Origin: Nematostella vectensis
Lineage: Eukaryota > Cnidaria > Anthozoa > Actiniaria > Edwardsiidae
Reading direction: 5' to 3'
NCBI RefSeq assembly: GCF_932526225.1
Contig: NC_064048.1
Coordinates: 11,477,665 to 11,541,664 of the forward strand
Length of the DNA stretch: 64,000 bases
This document shows, one piece after another, positions 51,246-64,000 of the stretch; position 1 is the stretch's first letter; each line of letters begins with the position of its first letter. The translations under genes were made by a program, and so were the position numbers. The notes under the pieces are model-generated. The model did not search any database. It was not told the origin of the DNA and saw only the letters and a program-made list of their open reading frames with translations.

Positions 51246-52917
51246 GTTCAAGATAACGTTTTTTAGTATTTTTTTATAATACTCATCAAAAAAGTGGTGT
51301 GACATAGGTTCGTCTACCTGATCCAGGATACTAAAGATACAGGCTTGATATGCATTATATACAGCTAGCAAAATGAGCTTGCTAGCTTTACTGATTATTT
51401 GTATTCGATATTTTCCTAGTAAGAGAACAAAAATAAAAAGCAAAGAGTCGAGGAAGTAAACAAGTTATGTGATCTTTAATGTTTTATTAGGAGGGGTACA
51501 TTTTGTACAAAGAAGCATACATAGAATATGCTTAAAAGTGCAGTGTGATGAAGAGCTTTGCAATAGCTCTCCGGCCAGGACACAATGAATTTCAGTCAAA
51601 TTCTAATGTTGACCTAAGAGCCTTTGGTCCATGTGGAAGACTTAAATTCAAAGGAAATGCCCACAAACTGTCAATAAACATTCAGTAAAATATCGAATAT
51701 TATTTTAACAAAGCATTGACAACTATTAAAGTTCAACTGTGTGTAGACAATTGAAAGCCTACAAGAAACACTGACTCCAGACATGCGCAGTGCCATGACG
51801 CTGCACCTTTAATGAGTGGAGAGGGGAGGGATACAAGTTTATTAAAAGTCTATTTGTGAGACCAACAAACTGGTTGAAAGAACAAGCGTGTTAATAGTAA
51901 AACAATTATTTGATTACAAAACTACTGTAGATTCCTTTGCACCAAGATAATAACACACATTATTTTGTTTGTTATTTAGGAGGAACGATACGAGCTCTAC
52001 GAGACAAATGAGAAGTATTTATTACTCATCTAAATTATACACGTAAATAATAATATTCAAAAGAACTACTGTAACTAAGTAAGTAACACTCACATGTTTT
52101 TAAAATTTTAAATAAGTATACAGTTTCATTCAGATACATCTTGTGGTCACTGTGCCATCTACAGGGCCATACCCAAAGCACCTGTGCACCCCATCCAACT
52201 AAGGGCATCGGCTGCACAGATGTTCCTGATAAATGGGGCAGGAAAATTTTCCGCGACACCGTGCTTTCATGGTCCCCCATGATTCCTTGTTGGGTGAAGC
52301 CCCTCTAGATGTTGACATGTCAACTTCGCAGTCACATGAAAGAAATGTCTAATAGTGTTTTGCAGTCAAGTTGGTTTACGATAATTGGTTACAATAGTTG
52401 GTTACAATAATTTTGAAAAATTGTTATCATAGCTATGGTCAAATACTGTACATAGAACTGCAAATAAAAAGACTAAAAAAAATAATAATAAAAATAAAGC
52501 AAAACTAAAAGTAAAGCAAAAAACGACAGAGACATTCTGTACACAATAAAAGACAATGCGCCCGCGTGCGTTACGATGCCACGCCGACATAGCGAGCCCC
52601 CAAGGGACCCAAAACGCCCACATAGACCTGTATTTTTTTTCATCCTATATCTCAGCGAGCTGTGCGTGGCGTAACCGTATTACAGGCCTGGGATCCTGGT
52701 TATTGTCCTCCCCATTAATGCGCGGGTTGGAATACCTTGCAAGAGTGTTGTACAGCATATTCGCCGGAAATATCGGTGCTTGGGGCCTTCGGGTTCTTTA
52801 CAGCCTTCCGTAAAAGCCTTGTGCTGCCATACCGATTGGGTAATCCGTATGTATGGTTTCCGTTTTGTTCTTTAGGCCGGGTTCGATCCCAGGCCAATGG
52901 CCTTTTTTTTTCTCTAT

Positions 52918-52918
<1 letters not shown>
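51201..52918 (-). repeat. Repeat unit R2
   Basis: Complete copy of 1718 bp, with T40 at 51201-51240. Confidence 0.97.
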
Positions 52919-52960
<42 letters not shown>

Positions 52961-54632
52961 GTTCAAGATAACGTTTTTTAGTATTTTTTTATAATACTCA
53001 TCAAAAAAGTGGTGTGACATAGGTTCGTCTACCTGATCCAGGATACTAAAGATACAGGCTTGATATGCATTATATACAGCTAGCAAAATGAGCTTGCTAG
53101 CTTTACTGATTATTTGTATTCGATATTTTCCTAGTAAGAGAACAGAAATAAAAAGCAAAGAGTCGAGGAAGTAAACAAGTTATGTGATCTTTAATGTTTT
53201 ATTAGGAGGGGTACATTTTGTACAAAGAAGCATACATAGAATATGCTTAAAAGTGCAGTGTGATGAAGAGCTTTGCAATAGCTCTCCGGCCAGGACACAA
53301 TGAATTTCAGTCAAATTCTAATGTTGACCTAAGAGCCTTTGGTCCATGTGGAAGACTTAAATTCAAAGGAAATGCCCACAAACTGTCAATAAACATTCAG
53401 TAAAATATCGAATATTATTTTAACAAAGCATTGACAACTATTAAAGTTCAACTGTGTGTAGACAATTGAAAGCCTACAAGAAACACTGACTCCAGACATG
53501 CGCAGTGCCATGACGCTGCACCTTTAATGAGTGGAGAGGGGAGGGATACAAGTTTATTAAAAGTCTATTTGTGAGACCAACAAACTGGTTGAAAGAACAA
53601 GCGTGTTAATAGTAAAACAATTATTTGATTACAAAACTACTGTAGATTCCTTTGCACCAAGATAATAACACACATTATTTTGTTTGTTATTTAGGAGGAA
53701 CGATACGAGCTCTACGAGACAAATGAGAAGTATTTATTACTCATCTAAATTATACACGTAAATAATAATATTCAAAAGAACTACTGTAACTAAGTAAGTA
53801 ACACTCACATGTTTTTAAAATTTTAAATAAGTATACAGTTTCATTCAGATACATCTTGTGGTCACTGTGCCATCTACAGGGCCATACCCAAAGCACCTGT
53901 GCACCCCATCCAACTAAGGGCATCGGCTGCACAGATGTTCCTGATAAATGGGGCAGGAAAATTTTCCGCGACACCGTGCTTTCATGGTCCCCCATGATTC
54001 CTTGTTGGGTGAAGCCCCTCTAGATGTTGACATGTCAACTTCGCAGTCACATGAAAGAAATGTCTAATAGTGTTTTGCAGTCAAGTTGGTTTACGATAAT
54101 TGGTTACAATAGTTGGTTACAATAATTTTGAAAAATTGTTATCATAGCTATGGTCAAATACTGTACATAGAACTGCAAATAAAAAGACTAAAAAAAATAA
54201 TAATAAAAATAAAGCAAAACTAAAAGTAAAGCAAAAAACGACAGAGACATTCTGTACACAATAAAAGACAATGCGCCCGCGTGCGTTACGATGCCACGCC
54301 GACATAGCGAGCCCCCAAGGGACCCAAAACGCCCACATAGACCTGTATTTTTTTTCATCCTATATCTCAGCGAGCTGTGCGTGGCGTAACCGTATTACAG
54401 GCCTGGGATCCTGGTTATTGTCCTCCCCATTAATGCGCGGGTTGGAATACCTTGCAAGAGTGTTGTACAGCATATTCGCCGGAAATATCGGTGCTTGGGG
54501 CCTTCGGGTTCTTTACAGCCTTCCGTAAAAGCCTTGTGCTGCCATACCGATTGGGTAATCCGTATGTATGGTTTCCGTTTTGTTCTTTAGGCCGGGTTCG
54601 ATCCCAGGCCAATGGCCTTTTTTTTTCTCTAT

Positions 54633-54633
<1 letters not shown>
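52919..54633 (-). repeat. Repeat unit R3
   Basis: Complete copy of 1715 bp, with T37 at 52919-52955. It holds the only private substitution I noticed in the right array, A to G at 53145 on the plus strand. Confidence 0.97.
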
Positions 54634-54677
<44 letters not shown>

Positions 54678-56349
54678 GTTCAAGATAACGTTTTTTAGTA
54701 TTTTTTTATAATACTCATCAAAAAAGTGGTGTGACATAGGTTCGTCTACCTGATCCAGGATACTAAAGATACAGGCTTGATATGCATTATATACAGCTAG
54801 CAAAATGAGCTTGCTAGCTTTACTGATTATTTGTATTCGATATTTTCCTAGTAAGAGAACAAAAATAAAAAGCAAAGAGTCGAGGAAGTAAACAAGTTAT
54901 GTGATCTTTAATGTTTTATTAGGAGGGGTACATTTTGTACAAAGAAGCATACATAGAATATGCTTAAAAGTGCAGTGTGATGAAGAGCTTTGCAATAGCT
55001 CTCCGGCCAGGACACAATGAATTTCAGTCAAATTCTAATGTTGACCTAAGAGCCTTTGGTCCATGTGGAAGACTTAAATTCAAAGGAAATGCCCACAAAC
55101 TGTCAATAAACATTCAGTAAAATATCGAATATTATTTTAACAAAGCATTGACAACTATTAAAGTTCAACTGTGTGTAGACAATTGAAAGCCTACAAGAAA
55201 CACTGACTCCAGACATGCGCAGTGCCATGACGCTGCACCTTTAATGAGTGGAGAGGGGAGGGATACAAGTTTATTAAAAGTCTATTTGTGAGACCAACAA
55301 ACTGGTTGAAAGAACAAGCGTGTTAATAGTAAAACAATTATTTGATTACAAAACTACTGTAGATTCCTTTGCACCAAGATAATAACACACATTATTTTGT
55401 TTGTTATTTAGGAGGAACGATACGAGCTCTACGAGACAAATGAGAAGTATTTATTACTCATCTAAATTATACACGTAAATAATAATATTCAAAAGAACTA
55501 CTGTAACTAAGTAAGTAACACTCACATGTTTTTAAAATTTTAAATAAGTATACAGTTTCATTCAGATACATCTTGTGGTCACTGTGCCATCTACAGGGCC
55601 ATACCCAAAGCACCTGTGCACCCCATCCAACTAAGGGCATCGGCTGCACAGATGTTCCTGATAAATGGGGCAGGAAAATTTTCCGCGACACCGTGCTTTC
55701 ATGGTCCCCCATGATTCCTTGTTGGGTGAAGCCCCTCTAGATGTTGACATGTCAACTTCGCAGTCACATGAAAGAAATGTCTAATAGTGTTTTGCAGTCA
55801 AGTTGGTTTACGATAATTGGTTACAATAGTTGGTTACAATAATTTTGAAAAATTGTTATCATAGCTATGGTCAAATACTGTACATAGAACTGCAAATAAA
55901 AAGACTAAAAAAAATAATAATAAAAATAAAGCAAAACTAAAAGTAAAGCAAAAAACGACAGAGACATTCTGTACACAATAAAAGACAATGCGCCCGCGTG
56001 CGTTACGATGCCACGCCGACATAGCGAGCCCCCAAGGGACCCAAAACGCCCACATAGACCTGTATTTTTTTTCATCCTATATCTCAGCGAGCTGTGCGTG
56101 GCGTAACCGTATTACAGGCCTGGGATCCTGGTTATTGTCCTCCCCATTAATGCGCGGGTTGGAATACCTTGCAAGAGTGTTGTACAGCATATTCGCCGGA
56201 AATATCGGTGCTTGGGGCCTTCGGGTTCTTTACAGCCTTCCGTAAAAGCCTTGTGCTGCCATACCGATTGGGTAATCCGTATGTATGGTTTCCGTTTTGT
56301 TCTTTAGGCCGGGTTCGATCCCAGGCCAATGGCCTTTTTTTTTCTCTAT

Positions 56350-56350
<1 letters not shown>
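54634..56350 (-). repeat. Repeat unit R4
   Basis: Complete copy of 1717 bp with T39. First of the run of visually identical copies. Confidence 0.97.
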
Positions 56351-56394
<44 letters not shown>

Positions 56395-58066
56395 GTTCAA
56401 GATAACGTTTTTTAGTATTTTTTTATAATACTCATCAAAAAAGTGGTGTGACATAGGTTCGTCTACCTGATCCAGGATACTAAAGATACAGGCTTGATAT
56501 GCATTATATACAGCTAGCAAAATGAGCTTGCTAGCTTTACTGATTATTTGTATTCGATATTTTCCTAGTAAGAGAACAAAAATAAAAAGCAAAGAGTCGA
56601 GGAAGTAAACAAGTTATGTGATCTTTAATGTTTTATTAGGAGGGGTACATTTTGTACAAAGAAGCATACATAGAATATGCTTAAAAGTGCAGTGTGATGA
56701 AGAGCTTTGCAATAGCTCTCCGGCCAGGACACAATGAATTTCAGTCAAATTCTAATGTTGACCTAAGAGCCTTTGGTCCATGTGGAAGACTTAAATTCAA
56801 AGGAAATGCCCACAAACTGTCAATAAACATTCAGTAAAATATCGAATATTATTTTAACAAAGCATTGACAACTATTAAAGTTCAACTGTGTGTAGACAAT
56901 TGAAAGCCTACAAGAAACACTGACTCCAGACATGCGCAGTGCCATGACGCTGCACCTTTAATGAGTGGAGAGGGGAGGGATACAAGTTTATTAAAAGTCT
57001 ATTTGTGAGACCAACAAACTGGTTGAAAGAACAAGCGTGTTAATAGTAAAACAATTATTTGATTACAAAACTACTGTAGATTCCTTTGCACCAAGATAAT
57101 AACACACATTATTTTGTTTGTTATTTAGGAGGAACGATACGAGCTCTACGAGACAAATGAGAAGTATTTATTACTCATCTAAATTATACACGTAAATAAT
57201 AATATTCAAAAGAACTACTGTAACTAAGTAAGTAACACTCACATGTTTTTAAAATTTTAAATAAGTATACAGTTTCATTCAGATACATCTTGTGGTCACT
57301 GTGCCATCTACAGGGCCATACCCAAAGCACCTGTGCACCCCATCCAACTAAGGGCATCGGCTGCACAGATGTTCCTGATAAATGGGGCAGGAAAATTTTC
57401 CGCGACACCGTGCTTTCATGGTCCCCCATGATTCCTTGTTGGGTGAAGCCCCTCTAGATGTTGACATGTCAACTTCGCAGTCACATGAAAGAAATGTCTA
57501 ATAGTGTTTTGCAGTCAAGTTGGTTTACGATAATTGGTTACAATAGTTGGTTACAATAATTTTGAAAAATTGTTATCATAGCTATGGTCAAATACTGTAC
57601 ATAGAACTGCAAATAAAAAGACTAAAAAAAATAATAATAAAAATAAAGCAAAACTAAAAGTAAAGCAAAAAACGACAGAGACATTCTGTACACAATAAAA
57701 GACAATGCGCCCGCGTGCGTTACGATGCCACGCCGACATAGCGAGCCCCCAAGGGACCCAAAACGCCCACATAGACCTGTATTTTTTTTCATCCTATATC
57801 TCAGCGAGCTGTGCGTGGCGTAACCGTATTACAGGCCTGGGATCCTGGTTATTGTCCTCCCCATTAATGCGCGGGTTGGAATACCTTGCAAGAGTGTTGT
57901 ACAGCATATTCGCCGGAAATATCGGTGCTTGGGGCCTTCGGGTTCTTTACAGCCTTCCGTAAAAGCCTTGTGCTGCCATACCGATTGGGTAATCCGTATG
58001 TATGGTTTCCGTTTTGTTCTTTAGGCCGGGTTCGATCCCAGGCCAATGGCCTTTTTTTTTCTCTAT

Positions 58067-58067
<1 letters not shown>
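56351..58067 (-). repeat. Repeat unit R5
   Basis: Complete copy of 1717 bp with T39. No difference from R4 seen. Confidence 0.97.
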
Positions 58068-58111
<44 letters not shown>

Positions 58112-59783
58112 GTTCAAGATAACGTTTTTTAGTATTTTTTTATAATACTCATCAAAAAAGTGGTGTGACATAGGTTCGTCTACCTGATCCAGGATACTAA
58201 AGATACAGGCTTGATATGCATTATATACAGCTAGCAAAATGAGCTTGCTAGCTTTACTGATTATTTGTATTCGATATTTTCCTAGTAAGAGAACAAAAAT
58301 AAAAAGCAAAGAGTCGAGGAAGTAAACAAGTTATGTGATCTTTAATGTTTTATTAGGAGGGGTACATTTTGTACAAAGAAGCATACATAGAATATGCTTA
58401 AAAGTGCAGTGTGATGAAGAGCTTTGCAATAGCTCTCCGGCCAGGACACAATGAATTTCAGTCAAATTCTAATGTTGACCTAAGAGCCTTTGGTCCATGT
58501 GGAAGACTTAAATTCAAAGGAAATGCCCACAAACTGTCAATAAACATTCAGTAAAATATCGAATATTATTTTAACAAAGCATTGACAACTATTAAAGTTC
58601 AACTGTGTGTAGACAATTGAAAGCCTACAAGAAACACTGACTCCAGACATGCGCAGTGCCATGACGCTGCACCTTTAATGAGTGGAGAGGGGAGGGATAC
58701 AAGTTTATTAAAAGTCTATTTGTGAGACCAACAAACTGGTTGAAAGAACAAGCGTGTTAATAGTAAAACAATTATTTGATTACAAAACTACTGTAGATTC
58801 CTTTGCACCAAGATAATAACACACATTATTTTGTTTGTTATTTAGGAGGAACGATACGAGCTCTACGAGACAAATGAGAAGTATTTATTACTCATCTAAA
58901 TTATACACGTAAATAATAATATTCAAAAGAACTACTGTAACTAAGTAAGTAACACTCACATGTTTTTAAAATTTTAAATAAGTATACAGTTTCATTCAGA
59001 TACATCTTGTGGTCACTGTGCCATCTACAGGGCCATACCCAAAGCACCTGTGCACCCCATCCAACTAAGGGCATCGGCTGCACAGATGTTCCTGATAAAT
59101 GGGGCAGGAAAATTTTCCGCGACACCGTGCTTTCATGGTCCCCCATGATTCCTTGTTGGGTGAAGCCCCTCTAGATGTTGACATGTCAACTTCGCAGTCA
59201 CATGAAAGAAATGTCTAATAGTGTTTTGCAGTCAAGTTGGTTTACGATAATTGGTTACAATAGTTGGTTACAATAATTTTGAAAAATTGTTATCATAGCT
59301 ATGGTCAAATACTGTACATAGAACTGCAAATAAAAAGACTAAAAAAAATAATAATAAAAATAAAGCAAAACTAAAAGTAAAGCAAAAAACGACAGAGACA
59401 TTCTGTACACAATAAAAGACAATGCGCCCGCGTGCGTTACGATGCCACGCCGACATAGCGAGCCCCCAAGGGACCCAAAACGCCCACATAGACCTGTATT
59501 TTTTTTCATCCTATATCTCAGCGAGCTGTGCGTGGCGTAACCGTATTACAGGCCTGGGATCCTGGTTATTGTCCTCCCCATTAATGCGCGGGTTGGAATA
59601 CCTTGCAAGAGTGTTGTACAGCATATTCGCCGGAAATATCGGTGCTTGGGGCCTTCGGGTTCTTTACAGCCTTCCGTAAAAGCCTTGTGCTGCCATACCG
59701 ATTGGGTAATCCGTATGTATGGTTTCCGTTTTGTTCTTTAGGCCGGGTTCGATCCCAGGCCAATGGCCTTTTTTTTTCTCTAT

Positions 59784-59784
<1 letters not shown>
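58068..59784 (-). repeat. Repeat unit R6
   Basis: Complete copy of 1717 bp with T39. No difference from R4 seen. Confidence 0.97.
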
Positions 59785-59828
<44 letters not shown>

Positions 59829-61500
59829 GTTCAAGATAACGTTTTTTAGTATTTTTTTATAATACTCATCAAAAAAGTGGTGTGACATAGGTTCGTCTAC
59901 CTGATCCAGGATACTAAAGATACAGGCTTGATATGCATTATATACAGCTAGCAAAATGAGCTTGCTAGCTTTACTGATTATTTGTATTCGATATTTTCCT
60001 AGTAAGAGAACAAAAATAAAAAGCAAAGAGTCGAGGAAGTAAACAAGTTATGTGATCTTTAATGTTTTATTAGGAGGGGTACATTTTGTACAAAGAAGCA
60101 TACATAGAATATGCTTAAAAGTGCAGTGTGATGAAGAGCTTTGCAATAGCTCTCCGGCCAGGACACAATGAATTTCAGTCAAATTCTAATGTTGACCTAA
60201 GAGCCTTTGGTCCATGTGGAAGACTTAAATTCAAAGGAAATGCCCACAAACTGTCAATAAACATTCAGTAAAATATCGAATATTATTTTAACAAAGCATT
60301 GACAACTATTAAAGTTCAACTGTGTGTAGACAATTGAAAGCCTACAAGAAACACTGACTCCAGACATGCGCAGTGCCATGACGCTGCACCTTTAATGAGT
60401 GGAGAGGGGAGGGATACAAGTTTATTAAAAGTCTATTTGTGAGACCAACAAACTGGTTGAAAGAACAAGCGTGTTAATAGTAAAACAATTATTTGATTAC
60501 AAAACTACTGTAGATTCCTTTGCACCAAGATAATAACACACATTATTTTGTTTGTTATTTAGGAGGAACGATACGAGCTCTACGAGACAAATGAGAAGTA
60601 TTTATTACTCATCTAAATTATACACGTAAATAATAATATTCAAAAGAACTACTGTAACTAAGTAAGTAACACTCACATGTTTTTAAAATTTTAAATAAGT
60701 ATACAGTTTCATTCAGATACATCTTGTGGTCACTGTGCCATCTACAGGGCCATACCCAAAGCACCTGTGCACCCCATCCAACTAAGGGCATCGGCTGCAC
60801 AGATGTTCCTGATAAATGGGGCAGGAAAATTTTCCGCGACACCGTGCTTTCATGGTCCCCCATGATTCCTTGTTGGGTGAAGCCCCTCTAGATGTTGACA
60901 TGTCAACTTCGCAGTCACATGAAAGAAATGTCTAATAGTGTTTTGCAGTCAAGTTGGTTTACGATAATTGGTTACAATAGTTGGTTACAATAATTTTGAA
61001 AAATTGTTATCATAGCTATGGTCAAATACTGTACATAGAACTGCAAATAAAAAGACTAAAAAAAATAATAATAAAAATAAAGCAAAACTAAAAGTAAAGC
61101 AAAAAACGACAGAGACATTCTGTACACAATAAAAGACAATGCGCCCGCGTGCGTTACGATGCCACGCCGACATAGCGAGCCCCCAAGGGACCCAAAACGC
61201 CCACATAGACCTGTATTTTTTTTCATCCTATATCTCAGCGAGCTGTGCGTGGCGTAACCGTATTACAGGCCTGGGATCCTGGTTATTGTCCTCCCCATTA
61301 ATGCGCGGGTTGGAATACCTTGCAAGAGTGTTGTACAGCATATTCGCCGGAAATATCGGTGCTTGGGGCCTTCGGGTTCTTTACAGCCTTCCGTAAAAGC
61401 CTTGTGCTGCCATACCGATTGGGTAATCCGTATGTATGGTTTCCGTTTTGTTCTTTAGGCCGGGTTCGATCCCAGGCCAATGGCCTTTTTTTTTCTCTAT

Positions 61501-61501
<1 letters not shown>
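59785..61501 (-). repeat. Repeat unit R7
   Basis: Complete copy of 1717 bp with T39. No difference from R4 seen. Confidence 0.97.
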
Positions 61502-61545
<44 letters not shown>

Positions 61546-63217
61546 GTTCAAGATAACGTTTTTTAGTATTTTTTTATAATACTCATCAAAAAAGTGGTGT
61601 GACATAGGTTCGTCTACCTGATCCAGGATACTAAAGATACAGGCTTGATATGCATTATATACAGCTAGCAAAATGAGCTTGCTAGCTTTACTGATTATTT
61701 GTATTCGATATTTTCCTAGTAAGAGAACAAAAATAAAAAGCAAAGAGTCGAGGAAGTAAACAAGTTATGTGATCTTTAATGTTTTATTAGGAGGGGTACA
61801 TTTTGTACAAAGAAGCATACATAGAATATGCTTAAAAGTGCAGTGTGATGAAGAGCTTTGCAATAGCTCTCCGGCCAGGACACAATGAATTTCAGTCAAA
61901 TTCTAATGTTGACCTAAGAGCCTTTGGTCCATGTGGAAGACTTAAATTCAAAGGAAATGCCCACAAACTGTCAATAAACATTCAGTAAAATATCGAATAT
62001 TATTTTAACAAAGCATTGACAACTATTAAAGTTCAACTGTGTGTAGACAATTGAAAGCCTACAAGAAACACTGACTCCAGACATGCGCAGTGCCATGACG
62101 CTGCACCTTTAATGAGTGGAGAGGGGAGGGATACAAGTTTATTAAAAGTCTATTTGTGAGACCAACAAACTGGTTGAAAGAACAAGCGTGTTAATAGTAA
62201 AACAATTATTTGATTACAAAACTACTGTAGATTCCTTTGCACCAAGATAATAACACACATTATTTTGTTTGTTATTTAGGAGGAACGATACGAGCTCTAC
62301 GAGACAAATGAGAAGTATTTATTACTCATCTAAATTATACACGTAAATAATAATATTCAAAAGAACTACTGTAACTAAGTAAGTAACACTCACATGTTTT
62401 TAAAATTTTAAATAAGTATACAGTTTCATTCAGATACATCTTGTGGTCACTGTGCCATCTACAGGGCCATACCCAAAGCACCTGTGCACCCCATCCAACT
62501 AAGGGCATCGGCTGCACAGATGTTCCTGATAAATGGGGCAGGAAAATTTTCCGCGACACCGTGCTTTCATGGTCCCCCATGATTCCTTGTTGGGTGAAGC
62601 CCCTCTAGATGTTGACATGTCAACTTCGCAGTCACATGAAAGAAATGTCTAATAGTGTTTTGCAGTCAAGTTGGTTTACGATAATTGGTTACAATAGTTG
62701 GTTACAATAATTTTGAAAAATTGTTATCATAGCTATGGTCAAATACTGTACATAGAACTGCAAATAAAAAGACTAAAAAAAATAATAATAAAAATAAAGC
62801 AAAACTAAAAGTAAAGCAAAAAACGACAGAGACATTCTGTACACAATAAAAGACAATGCGCCCGCGTGCGTTACGATGCCACGCCGACATAGCGAGCCCC
62901 CAAGGGACCCAAAACGCCCACATAGACCTGTATTTTTTTTCATCCTATATCTCAGCGAGCTGTGCGTGGCGTAACCGTATTACAGGCCTGGGATCCTGGT
63001 TATTGTCCTCCCCATTAATGCGCGGGTTGGAATACCTTGCAAGAGTGTTGTACAGCATATTCGCCGGAAATATCGGTGCTTGGGGCCTTCGGGTTCTTTA
63101 CAGCCTTCCGTAAAAGCCTTGTGCTGCCATACCGATTGGGTAATCCGTATGTATGGTTTCCGTTTTGTTCTTTAGGCCGGGTTCGATCCCAGGCCAATGG
63201 CCTTTTTTTTTCTCTAT

Positions 63218-63218
<1 letters not shown>
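61502..63218 (-). repeat. Repeat unit R8
   Basis: Complete copy of 1717 bp with T39. No difference from R4 seen. Confidence 0.97.
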
Positions 63219-63262
<44 letters not shown>

Positions 63263-64000
63263 GTTCAAGATAACGTTTTTTAGTATTTTTTTATAATACT
63301 CATCAAAAAAGTGGTGTGACATAGGTTCGTCTACCTGATCCAGGATACTAAAGATACAGGCTTGATATGCATTATATACAGCTAGCAAAATGAGCTTGCT
63401 AGCTTTACTGATTATTTGTATTCGATATTTTCCTAGTAAGAGAACAAAAATAAAAAGCAAAGAGTCGAGGAAGTAAACAAGTTATGTGATCTTTAATGTT
63501 TTATTAGGAGGGGTACATTTTGTACAAAGAAGCATACATAGAATATGCTTAAAAGTGCAGTGTGATGAAGAGCTTTGCAATAGCTCTCCGGCCAGGACAC
63601 AATGAATTTCAGTCAAATTCTAATGTTGACCTAAGAGCCTTTGGTCCATGTGGAAGACTTAAATTCAAAGGAAATGCCCACAAACTGTCAATAAACATTC
63701 AGTAAAATATCGAATATTATTTTAACAAAGCATTGACAACTATTAAAGTTCAACTGTGTGTAGACAATTGAAAGCCTACAAGAAACACTGACTCCAGACA
63801 TGCGCAGTGCCATGACGCTGCACCTTTAATGAGTGGAGAGGGGAGGGATACAAGTTTATTAAAAGTCTATTTGTGAGACCAACAAACTGGTTGAAAGAAC
63901 AAGCGTGTTAATAGTAAAACAATTATTTGATTACAAAACTACTGTAGATTCCTTTGCACCAAGATAATAACACACATTATTTTGTTTGTTATTTAGGAGG
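63219..64000 (-). repeat. Repeat unit R9 (cut by window end)
   Basis: Contains T39 (63219-63257) and the 3' part of the core up to the window edge. Carries the GCTGCACCTTTA diagnostic form. Confidence 0.96.

Larger units (their letters stand above)
49701..64000 (-). repeat. Right tandem array, 9 copies, inverted
   Basis: The same unit as in the left array, read on the minus strand, with seven complete and two cut copies. Poly(T) tracts start at 51201, 52919, 54634, 56351, 58068, 59785, 61502 and 63219. The core is 1678 bp in each complete copy, and length differs only through the poly(T) (40, 37, then 39 nt). Every copy with the relevant region carries two substitutions I did not see on the left: TAAAGGTGCAGC where the left has TAAAGGGGCAGC, and TATCGTAAACC where the left has TATCGCAAACC (both given in left orientation). 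The array runs off the right end of the window. Confidence 0.98.

Overview
The whole window is one kind of sequence: a tandem array of a roughly 1.7 kb, AT-rich, apparently non-coding unit. I count 29 copies in + orientation (1-49500), a 200-N assembly gap (49501-49700), then 9 copies of the same unit in - orientation (49701-64000). No intact protein gene, rRNA, complete tRNA, CRISPR array or bacterial-style operon is present. The long poly(A) tracts, array structure, Pol III-like B box and N-gapped scaffold all suggest a eukaryotic nuclear genome, probably an animal. I cannot name the species.

Unit anatomy, in left-array orientation: (a) CCATAGAG or a variant, then an A9 run; (b) on the opposite strand, a tRNA T-arm/B-box-like element (GGTTCGATCCC) ending in T9, with about 100 nt of weakly tRNA-like sequence upstream; (c) a short GC-richer patch; (d) a T-rich tract ending in TTTGCAG, which looks like a 3' splice site; (e) a 13-bp tandem duplication; (f) a run of short perfect palindromes and hairpins; (g) three AATAAA hexamers; (h) a second pyrimidine tract ending in CTAG, a 9-bp hairpin, TATATAA and CAG|GTAGAC; (i) a poly(A) tract that closes the unit. 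The core without poly(A) is nearly constant at 1678-1682 bp. Almost all unit-length variation (1686-1723 bp) comes from the poly(A), which is 6 to 42 nt long.

Layout: unit 1 carries several private changes. Units 2-8 share one marker. Units 6-8 contain a recent 1720-bp-offset duplication. Units 17-26 show a higher-order repeat (trimer of about 5.12 kb, with one four-unit step). After the gap the orientation flips. The right-hand units share two substitutions that I found in no left-hand unit I checked, and the last five full units and the partial end unit look identical, each with a 39-nt poly(T). The flip at the gap may be a real large inverted junction or a scaffolding error. The short reading frames that recur in every unit behave like passengers of the repeat, so I do not annotate them as genes.
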